Shown here: positions 6,776-11,484 of the stretch, in pieces
Layout of the letters: each line of letters starts with the position of its first letter
Position numbering within the stretch: position 1 is the first letter of the stretch
Assembly (NCBI GenBank): GCA_024276775.1
Contig: JAJRWO010000264.1
Coordinates: forward strand, 1-11,484
Source: Gammaproteobacteria bacterium
GTDB taxonomy: Bacteria > Pseudomonadota > Gammaproteobacteria > Tenderiales > Tenderiaceae
DNA: 11,484 bases
Direction of reading: 5' to 3'
Made by a program: the position numbers and the translations under genes
Notes under the pieces: generated by a model
The model's input: the letters and a program-made list of their open reading frames with translations, nothing else
The model's database searches: none
What the model was told of the DNA's origin: nothing

Positions 6776-8518
6776 ATGTCTAGCCAAAAAGCGACGTGGT
6801 TTTCTCGCCACAAAACCCTTTTAGATGATATTTTAATCATTAGTATTATGGCCGTACTCGCAGGATGCGGCCTGATATACGAATATTTACTCTCCCACTA
6901 CGCAGCTCGGGTTCTCGGCACCGTCGAGCACACCATATTTGCAATGATCGGCCTGATGATTGTCGCCATGGGCCTTGGCTCCTTTGCCGCAAAAAAAATC
7001 AAAGACCCATTCAGCAGTTTTGCTTGGCTTGAGCTTGCCATTGCGCTTGTCGGTTTGACCGCAGTTTTTGTTATCGCCCTGATTTTTTCCCTCAGCAATA
7101 CTTTGCCCCAAATTATTGCCGAAACCTATGGCTTACCGCCAGACCTCCAACCCGAAGGCGGTTTTCTCCGTAGTTTTCATTCATTTGCAGCTTTGTCACC
7201 TTACTTCATTGGATTTTTATTAGGATTTCTCATCGGCATAGAAATCCCGCTTATCGCAAGAATTCGCGAAGAAATTTATAAAAAACACATTAGCAACAAT
7301 GCCGGAACCGTTTATGGTGCTGATTATATCGGCGCGGGTATCGGAGCCGCCATCTGGATAGTCTTTATGTTGTCCATGGAAATCAGCACTGCTGCTGCTG
7401 CCACGGCATCCGCCAACCTTGTCGCCGGGTTGATTTTTTATTTTCGCTACCGGCGAAAAATCCGGATGAGTCCTTTATTTTTGCTCTGTCACTTAATGTT
7501 AATTGCCGCCGCACTGGTCATATTCAAGCACGGACAAACTTGGGAGCTATCGCTGGAAAGCACCCTTTATAAAGACAAGGTTATTTACAGCGCCCACACG
7601 CCATATCAACACATCACGATTACTGAGCGCATCATGAATCCCGAAGAACCGGTGGTTTACACATTTTATATCAATGGTCGCACACAATTTTCCAGTATCG
7701 ATGAAGCCATTTATCATGAAATGCTGGTTCATCCTGCTATGCTGGCCTCAGCCAGGCAGAAAAAAATACTTATTATCGGGGGTGGAGACGGTTTGGCCGC
7801 GCGTGAAGTATTGAAATGGAACCCCGCGTCCGTGACACTGCTGGATCTGGATTTGGCAATCATTCAGTTTTTTCGTGATGAAAAATTTGATGAAAACTTG
7901 GGCCGTATTGTTAACGCTCCCTTACTTAAACTCAATCAAAATGCTTTATCCGACAAGCGGCTCAATATAATGATCGGTGATGCCTTTAATCAAATAGATG
8001 ATTTACTTAATCAACAACAGCTCTACGACAGCATCATCGTCGATTTGCCCGATCCAAGCCACCCAGACTTAAATAAACTTTATACTGATCGGTTTTATCA
8101 AAAGCTCTCATTATTACTGGCGGGAGACGGTGCCCTGGCCATTCAATCCACCTCGCCTTATCACGCAAAAGATGCATTTTTGTCCATTGGAAAAACCGTC
8201 AAGGCCGCAGGTTTATTGCATGTCGAACAATATCACGCCAACGTCCCCAGCTTTGGCGAATGGGGCTGGACCATTGCAACAAAAAATGGTATTTCCCCCC
8301 TCGCGCGTATAAAAGAAGCAAAAGAGCTGCCCATAAAAACCCACTGGCTCACCCTGGACATTGTAAAAACTGCCTTCCACTTTCCAAATAATTACTTTAA
8401 TCGCATTCCCGGGGTTGAAATTAATCGACTGGGCAGCCATACCCTATATAACTATCATCAGCAAGCTTGGCAACAAGCTCAGGGGCTTTACGATCCTCAC
8501 GCTGGCCAACAAAATTAA
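6776..8518 (+). CDS. Membrane-fused spermidine synthase-type aminopropyltransferase
   Basis: This 580-residue fusion has an N-terminal membrane domain with about seven helices (18-40, 54-73, 82-105, 136-160, 180-203, 205-223, 232-250) and a C-terminal polyamine-synthase Rossmann domain (about 270-500). Seen in the second part: YQHITITE (287-294); FYINGRTQFSSIDE (297-310) and YHEMLVHPA (313-321); the decarboxylated-SAM binding loop GGGDG (335-339) with Asp338; LLDLDL (355-360); GDAF (401-404); and VDLPDP (422-427), whose Asp423 and Asp426 fit the amine-binding and catalytic aspartates. All key acids are present, so it is probably active, making spermidine or a related polyamine at the inner membrane. 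The exact amine product cannot be told from sequence. No S-adenosylmethionine decarboxylase is in the window. The ribosome site is poor; the start is 9 bases after the DUF350 stop, which suggests coupling. Membrane-anchored relatives are known next to PspA/DUF350 genes. Confidence 0.88.
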   Translation: MSSQKATWFSRHKTLLDDILIISIMAVLAGCGLIYEYLLSHYAARVLGTVEHTIFAMIGLMIVAMGLGSFAAKKIKDPFSSFAWLELAIALVGLTAVFVIALIFSLSNTLPQIIAETYGLPPDLQPEGGFLRSFHSFAALSPYFIGFLLGFLIGIEIPLIARIREEIYKKHISNNAGTVYGADYIGAGIGAAIWIVFMLSMEISTAAAATASANLVAGLIFYFRYRRKIRMSPLFLLCHLMLIAAALVIFKHGQTWELSLESTLYKDKVIYSAHTPYQHITITERIMNPEEPVVYTFYINGRTQFSSIDEAIYHEMLVHPAMLASARQKKILIIGGGDGLAAREVLKWNPASVTLLDLDLAIIQFFRDEKFDENLGRIVNAPLLKLNQNALSDKRLNIMIGDAFNQIDDLLNQQQLYDSIIVDLPDPSHPDLNKLYTDRFYQKLSLLLAGDGALAIQSTSPYHAKDAFLSIGKTVKAAGLLHVEQYHANVPSFGEWGWTIATKNGISPLARIKEAKELPIKTHWLTLDIVKTAFHFPNNYFNRIPGVEINRLGSHTLYNYHQQAWQQAQGLYDPHAGQQN

Positions 8519-8542
8519 CAACACGCAACCATCCGACATAAT
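8515..8542 (+). promoter_or_regulatory. Candidate sigma70 promoter P1 before the DUF2170 gene
   Basis: TTAACA (8515-8520) and CATAAT (8537-8542) are each 5 of 6 matches to the -35 and -10 consensus, with a 16-base spacer. The -35 overlaps the stop codon of the upstream gene. The -10 lies inside the first copy of the 13-bp palindrome, so a protein bound there would block initiation. Confidence 0.5.
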
Positions 8543-8547
8543 ATGTC
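8535..8547. promoter_or_regulatory. Operator-like palindrome copy 1 (GACATAATATGTC)
   Basis: First of three 13-bp palindromes with six-base arms GACATA / TATGTC and one central base. It overlaps the -10 of candidate promoter P1 and is separated from copy 2 by only TT. Copy 2 is its exact reverse complement. Confidence 0.65.
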
Positions 8548-8576
8548 TTGACATATTATGTCAAAACCCCTAACGT
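8548..8576 (+). promoter_or_regulatory. Candidate sigma70 promoter P2 (weaker -10)
   Basis: A perfect -35 hexamer TTGACA (8548-8553) is followed at 17 bases by TAACGT (8571-8576), which matches the -10 consensus at only 3 positions. The -35 is embedded in palindrome copy 2. It could be a real but weak promoter, or the TTGACA may be a by-product of the palindrome. Confidence 0.3.
8550..8562. promoter_or_regulatory. Operator-like palindrome copy 2 (GACATATTATGTC)
   Basis: Second palindrome, centre at 8556, 15 bases from the centre of copy 1. With its flanks it extends to a perfect 17-bp palindrome, TTGACATATTATGTCAA (8548-8564), so it may be the tightest binding site. It covers the -35 of P2 and the expected start region of P1. 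Confidence 0.65.
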
Positions 8577-8580
8577 TAAA

Positions 8581-8593
8581 GACATAATATGTC
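8581..8593. promoter_or_regulatory. Operator-like palindrome copy 3 (GACATAATATGTC)
   Basis: Third palindrome, identical to copy 1. Its centre is at 8587, 31 bases (about three helical turns) from copy 2. It ends just before the ribosome site AGAGGAA of the DUF2170 gene. Here it lies downstream of both candidate start sites, so a bound protein would act as a roadblock or take part in a cooperative array. Confidence 0.65.
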
Positions 8594-8604
8594 AGAGAGG
8601 AAAT

Positions 8605-9018
8605 ATGAACATTAAACAAATGGCTAAAGCCTTGGAAGAACTTGACTCAACAGCTCGCGAAGGCTTTGATTTTGATTATCAAATAATTCCTGGCGATGAA
8701 GAAGTTTTACAAATCAGCCTGTTAGGCAGAGAAGAAATTCCTGTCTATCTCACTAAAACAGACACCCAGCTTTTATGCATTTCATACCTTTGGGATGAAA
8801 GCGAAATTAAAGCCGAAAGCAGAACCCAGATGATTGAAATGATGCTAGACATGAACATCCCCATGCCCTTGTCATCGTTTTCACGTATTGGTGATAAATA
8901 TGCCGTATTTGGCGCACTGTCACTGGACTCCAGCGCAAAAGACATCGCTCATGAGGTTGTTATATTAAGCAACAATGCGATTGATGCAATTGAAGTTATG
9001 TCAGATTTTTTAAAATAA
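8605..9018 (+). CDS. yjfI: DUF2170 protein (YjfI-like)
   Basis: This 137-residue cytoplasmic protein (E. coli YjfI is about 133) has no signal peptide or membrane helix. Family-like features are the acidic start with DFDYQIIPGDEEVLQISL (22-39), EEIPVYLTKTDTQLLCISYLWDESEI (42-67), and the central MNIPMPLSSFSRIGDKYAVFGALS (83-106). The ATG at 8605 is set by a good ribosome site (GAGAGGAAAT) and the E. coli length. In-frame codons further upstream lie within the operator array. The function is unknown. It always seems to travel with a PspA paralogue, and here the pspA gene begins 10 bases after its stop. It is the first gene after the triple-palindrome region, so it is probably the head of a regulated transcript. 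Assignment rests on pattern memory and on the order DUF2170-PspA-DUF2491. Confidence 0.85.
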   Translation: MNIKQMAKALEELDSTAREGFDFDYQIIPGDEEVLQISLLGREEIPVYLTKTDTQLLCISYLWDESEIKAESRTQMIEMMLDMNIPMPLSSFSRIGDKYAVFGALSLDSSAKDIAHEVVILSNNAIDAIEVMSDFLK

Positions 9019-9028
9019 AGGATAAACA

Positions 9029-9721
9029 ATGAGCTTATTAAAGAAAATTTTTACTGCCGTTCGTGGCGGTGCCAGAGAAGCTGGCGAATCAATTGTTGAT
9101 GCCAACGCTATACGTATTCTCGATCAAGAAGTCAAAGATGCCGAGACTCACATTGCAAAAGCAAAACAAGACTTGACCACTGTCATGGCCAAAGAGATGC
9201 AAAGCAACCGCGAAATCGAACGTTTGACAAAACAAATCAAAGAATATGAAGGTTATGCCATCGAAGCTTTAAACAAAGGTGACGAAGCACTGGCCGTCGA
9301 AATTGCGGAAAAAATATCAACCATTGAACCTGATTTAGCCATGCAGGAAGAAACTAAAGTCAGTTTTTCTGCTCATGCAAAAAGATTGAAAGACTTGGTA
9401 AAGAAAACAGAGCGCCAGCTTAACGAACACAAAAGACAGCTCACGATGGTAAAAACGACCGATAGCGTGCAAAAAGCGACTGCGGCGATCAGCGACAACT
9501 TTACCAATAGCAATTCTAAAATGATGAGTGCCAGTGAATCACTGCAACGCATCAAACAAAAACAAAAGAACTTTGATGACAAACTACACGCCGCTGAAAT
9601 TTTAGACAGTGAAAACTCTGATACATCGCTGGACACCAGGATGAAACAAGCCGGTATTGGTGGAAACATCAGTTCAGCCAACAGCGTATTAGATCGACTA
9701 AAAGCCAAAAAAGGCGCGTAA
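9029..9721 (+). CDS. yjfJ: PspA/IM30 family protein (YjfJ-like)
   Basis: This 230-residue ESCRT-III-like protein of the PspA/Vipp1 superfamily should bind stressed inner membrane and polymerise on it. Seen: an N-terminal amphipathic helix (about 1-20, with SLLKKIFTAVRGG), the family hallmark NAIRILDQEVKDAE (26-39), then a long charged helical hairpin (about 40-175) with heptad-like spacing, and a C-terminal helical tail with GIGG (209-212). The order DUF2170-PspA-DUF2491 matches E. coli yjfIJK, so it is closer to YjfJ than to the PspF-controlled PspA. No pspB, pspC or pspF is present. A strong ribosome site (AAAGGATAAAC) precedes the ATG. A hairpin with a T run follows 17 bases after its stop. 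The gene symbol is given by neighbourhood and should be read as YjfJ-type. Confidence 0.9.
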   Translation: MSLLKKIFTAVRGGAREAGESIVDANAIRILDQEVKDAETHIAKAKQDLTTVMAKEMQSNREIERLTKQIKEYEGYAIEALNKGDEALAVEIAEKISTIEPDLAMQEETKVSFSAHAKRLKDLVKKTERQLNEHKRQLTMVKTTDSVQKATAAISDNFTNSNSKMMSASESLQRIKQKQKNFDDKLHAAEILDSENSDTSLDTRMKQAGIGGNISSANSVLDRLKAKKGA

Positions 9722-9738
9722 ATCTGCCCTCCCAGGCT

Positions 9739-9771
9739 ACCGTGGCAGGTTTTCCCGTCACGGTTTTTTTT
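9739..9771 (+). terminator. Intrinsic terminator or attenuator after the PspA gene
   Basis: Arms ACCGTG (9739-9744) and CACGGT (9759-9764) form a stem. Inner GG/CC pairs close a TTTT loop, and a run of eight T follows (9764-9771). It lies between pspA and the DUF2491 gene, inside a same-strand series, so it should lower readthrough into the last three genes. A competing stem, CTGCC (9724-9728) with GGCAG (9744-9748), uses bases of the terminator's left arm and could act as an antiterminator. Confidence 0.75.
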
Positions 9772-9797
9772 GCCCTGATATTTTATAGGACCTCATC

Positions 9798-10439
9798 ATG
9801 AAAAAACTCTTTAAATCCATGTTCAGCAAGGAAGAAAAAAACAATGTTCGCCAGCTAGACCACCCAAAGAATCTTAAAATGGGGGATATTATTAAATTTC
9901 AATACCTTCCCCAGCAAGAAATCAGTAATAAATCTTTCGAAATCAGTGCGATTAACACCTATGATTTTGAGGATCGGAAACTAACAGAGTTTGCTTTTAA
10001 AGGAGATACTGACGTTTCTATTTTCCTCATTGTTGATGAAACGGGTGACGAACCCTTTTTATCCCTTTCTCGAAAAATAGCACGCTCAGATGTTGAACAG
10101 CTTTTTGATCTTGATGAGTTTTCTGAGTTATTCGACAATGAAGATCACAGTCTAATCAATCGATTAAACGAACCCCAATCTTTGCAAGGCTGGACAGCGC
10201 CTCAATATCGACAAGAAATTTATGCGGAAGGGGGTTATTTCCATAAAGATGATTTTCGTGATAAAATTGTCCCTGATAATGAAGACGCTGGCGATGAATT
10301 CGAGTATTATCTTGCCATAGACGATACACGCCAGTTCACCATTGAGGCTGAAGTGTACGATGGTGGGGAAACAGACATTATCGTCACCATTCGTCGCCCA
10401 ATAAGCGATATTGAAGAAATGTGGCCAAGTACGGCCTAG
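9798..10439 (+). CDS. yjfK: DUF2491 protein (YjfK-like)
   Basis: This 213-residue protein (E. coli YjfK is about 219) is acidic and cytoplasmic, with no signal or membrane helix. Seen: a basic start MKKLFKSMFSKEEK, the beta-rich N-terminal half (MGDIIKFQY, KSFEISAINTYDF, FAFKGDTDVSIFLIVDETGDEPFLSLSR), the central DLDEFSELFDNEDHSLINRL, and the C-terminal EFEYYLAIDDTRQFTIEAEVYDGGETDIIVTIRRP. The function is unknown; it is a regular partner of DUF2170 and PspA paralogues. The ATG at 9798 has a ribosome site (TAGGA) about 9 bases upstream. The gene sits 26 bases after the T run of the intrinsic terminator, so its expression probably depends on readthrough or on a promoter not seen. It is followed 3 bases later by the small RHH-like gene. 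Confidence 0.85.
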   Translation: MKKLFKSMFSKEEKNNVRQLDHPKNLKMGDIIKFQYLPQQEISNKSFEISAINTYDFEDRKLTEFAFKGDTDVSIFLIVDETGDEPFLSLSRKIARSDVEQLFDLDEFSELFDNEDHSLINRLNEPQSLQGWTAPQYRQEIYAEGGYFHKDDFRDKIVPDNEDAGDEFEYYLAIDDTRQFTIEAEVYDGGETDIIVTIRRPISDIEEMWPSTA

Positions 10440-10442
10440 CTC

Positions 10443-10793
10443 ATGAAAAACAAACAAAAAGAGTTACCTGAAAAATGGCATGCATCCAGCAAAGCAATGC
10501 GTGCCGTTCAGGTTGCTTTTTATGTTGATGAACAAATTCAAATCAAAATCCGGCAGGACGCTTGTTTAAGAGGCATGAGTCCATCAGATTTAATTCGTGA
10601 AATCACACAGCTTCCGCTCTCAGCACCCCCTAAAAGACCACGCTTAACCGCCTCGTTAAATAAAGAAGATTATGCACAGCTCGCTCTACGCTACAACCTT
10701 AACCCCCAAGACACACTCGAAATAAAACGCTGCGTCATGCAAGAACTCATTGACTATGCCAGCAATTTCGACCTTAGCCAAGATAATACTTAA
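10443..10793 (+). CDS. Small protein with possible tandem RHH motifs
   Basis: This 116-residue protein has no signal or membrane helix. I do not recognise a named family. Its two halves each resemble a ribbon-helix-helix fold: a short strand followed by two helices. They are VQVAFYVDEQIQIKIRQDACLRGMSPSDLIREI (about 22-54), which looks like CopG/Arc DNA-binding proteins with the turn residues GMSPSD, and RLTASLNKEDYAQLALRYNLNPQDTLEIKRCVMQELI (about 70-106), which looks like a diverged copy. If so it could bind DNA as a single-chain dimer and might be the regulator of the palindromes before the DUF2170 gene. This is inference from pattern; a structural prediction would settle it. The ribosome site at the ATG is weak. 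The start is 3 bases after the DUF2491 stop, and its own stop is 2 bases before the channel GTG, so it is likely coupled. Confidence 0.7.
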   Translation: MKNKQKELPEKWHASSKAMRAVQVAFYVDEQIQIKIRQDACLRGMSPSDLIREITQLPLSAPPKRPRLTASLNKEDYAQLALRYNLNPQDTLEIKRCVMQELIDYASNFDLSQDNT

Positions 10794-10795
10794 GC

Positions 10796-11245
10796 GTGAA
10801 ACTGCTCAAAAAAATACACTCCGTTGATGAGTTTGGCATACAAAATTACAGCGGGAAATTTTTAGCCCTACTCGCTATTGGCTCGCTATATAGCACCATT
10901 ACCCTATTGGCTTTTTTACTGCTGTTTTTCGAACAACATGCTCCAGGTTCAAATATCATCAATTACAGTGATGCCTTTTGGACGCTGCAAATGAGTGCTA
11001 GCACAATTGGTTTTGGCGATCACTTTCCAGTTTCTTTTGGTGGCCGTTTTGTTGTTGCCATGATGTTTTATATTGGCGTAGGGTTGGTAGGCTTCATCGG
11101 CGCATTAGTCGCTGATAAAATTGTAGGCTTTGCCAATACAAATGTCCGCAACCGAGAACTACGGCGACAAAATGATGAATTGTTAGAACACAGCAAATTG
11201 CTTGAAAAGAAAATAGACCAGCTAATTCAACGCATGGATAAATAG
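10796..11245 (+). CDS. Two-helix K+-type channel with coiled-coil tail
   Basis: This 149-residue inner-membrane protein has the Ion_trans_2 layout: outer helix TM1 (about 21-45), a pore helix (about 57-69), the selectivity-filter segment TIGFGD (70-75), and inner helix TM2 (about 84-106). A charged helical tail (about 116-149, with RRQNDELLEHSKLLEKKIDQLIQRM) follows, probably a tetramerising coiled coil. GFGD in place of the usual GYGD still fits K+ channels (some K+ channels use GFG). There is no regulatory RCK or TrkA domain. Translation starts at GTG (10796), because no in-frame ATG precedes TM1; the codon lies 2 bases after the previous stop. Ion channels of this type are reported neighbours of PspA/DUF350 gene sets. 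It may sense or set membrane potential, but that is inference. Confidence 0.85.
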   Translation: MKLLKKIHSVDEFGIQNYSGKFLALLAIGSLYSTITLLAFLLLFFEQHAPGSNIINYSDAFWTLQMSASTIGFGDHFPVSFGGRFVVAMMFYIGVGLVGFIGALVADKIVGFANTNVRNRELRRQNDELLEHSKLLEKKIDQLIQRMDK

Positions 11246-11380
11246 TCAACGCTAATCTTTTTTCAGCGGACTTTCTACAGATAAATGATTTTGGGTTTAT
11301 TGACAGCCTCATTCATGAAAAAACATTAACGGAGTATGCGCTTATGACTTGAGTTCAGGGCCGTCAATATCATAAATCGC

Positions 11381-11484
11381 TGCCGCCGATCACTCGGAGT
11401 GATATTACCCAGCCCTTCGCGTTAGGAAGATGGAGTGATCGGAATCCCCGAATAAGCAATGGGTTCTTCTACCCATCACTTCCA
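11381..11484. mobile_element. Possible end of an insertion sequence (repeat-rich)
   Basis: The last ~100 bases hold an inverted repeat CCGATCACTC (11386-11395) / GAGTGATCGG (11433-11442), a nested perfect repeat ATCACT-CGG-AGTGAT (11389-11403), direct copies of GGAGTGAT (11396-11403 and 11432-11439), and a hairpin ATGGGT-TCTTCT-ACCCAT (11459-11476). Multiple terminal repeats like these, including GTGATCGGAAT, remind me of IS21-family ends. No transposase is seen inside the window. An alternative is a chromosomal repetitive element. Confidence 0.35.
11386..11442. repeat. 10-bp inverted repeat with 37-base spacer
   Basis: CCGATCACTC at 11386-11395 is the exact reverse complement of GAGTGATCGG at 11433-11442. 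The left arm also pairs with the nearer AGTGAT (11398-11403), so two alternative hairpins or nested binding sites are possible. Confidence 0.6.

Noticed and set aside
8535..8593. CRISPR array
   Set aside because: The repeats are 13-bp palindromes with unequal spacers of 2 and 18 bases, overlapping promoter elements; no cas gene is nearby.
8548..8604. Upstream start for the DUF2170 gene within the operator array
   Set aside because: It begins with TTG in a palindrome, lacks a ribosome site, and adds 19 residues absent from YjfI-length proteins.
11246..11300. Terminator after the channel gene
   Set aside because: A CGCT/AGCG pairing flanks a T run, but the stem is only 4 bp and the T run lies in the loop, so it is not a credible intrinsic terminator.

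Overview
The window looks like a gammaproteobacterial chromosome segment. The gene order dacA - D-amino-acid transaminase - ybeD - lipB - lipA, the signature residues of LipB and LipA, and the match of LipA and LipB to E. coli numbering all point that way. I cannot place it below class. Every clear gene is on the + strand except a truncated membrane-protein start at the left edge.

Left part (1-4482): a minus-strand gene leaves the window at base 1 (residues 1-56 seen). About 370 bases of spacer follow, then a compact core cluster: dacA (PBP5/6-type D-Ala-D-Ala carboxypeptidase), dat (D-amino-acid transaminase), ybeD (DUF493), lipB (octanoyltransferase) and lipA (lipoyl synthase). The last genes touch or overlap and are probably cotranscribed. 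They trim peptidoglycan, make D-amino acids and build protein-bound lipoate.

Middle and right part (4483-11245): after about 370 bases of spacer comes an A+T-richer accessory cluster of eight genes. It is a variant of the E. coli yjfIJKLM(C) type of PspA neighbourhood. In order: a lipoprotein with a Tyr/Gly/Ser/Asn/Arg/Lys-rich tail; a duplicated DUF350 membrane protein (YjfL-like); a spermidine-synthase-type aminopropyltransferase fused to about seven membrane helices; then, after an 86-base promoter/operator region, DUF2170 (YjfI-like), PspA/IM30 (YjfJ-like), DUF2491 (YjfK-like), a small protein that may hold two ribbon-helix-helix motifs, and a two-helix K+-type channel with a GFGD filter and a coiled-coil tail. 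A strong intrinsic terminator sits between pspA and the DUF2491 gene, so the last three genes may be expressed at a lower or regulated level.

The most striking non-coding signal is three copies of a 13-bp palindrome, GACATA-W-TATGTC, before the DUF2170 gene, overlapping two plausible sigma70-type promoters. My working model is a membrane/envelope stress or polyamine-response module (PspA, DUF350, polyamine enzyme, ion channel, surface lipoprotein) under a dedicated repressor, with the RHH-like protein as the best local candidate. This is inference. The right edge (about 11380-11484) has repeated GGAGTGAT / ATCACTC motifs that look like the end of a mobile element, possibly IS21-like, and this supports an accessory origin.
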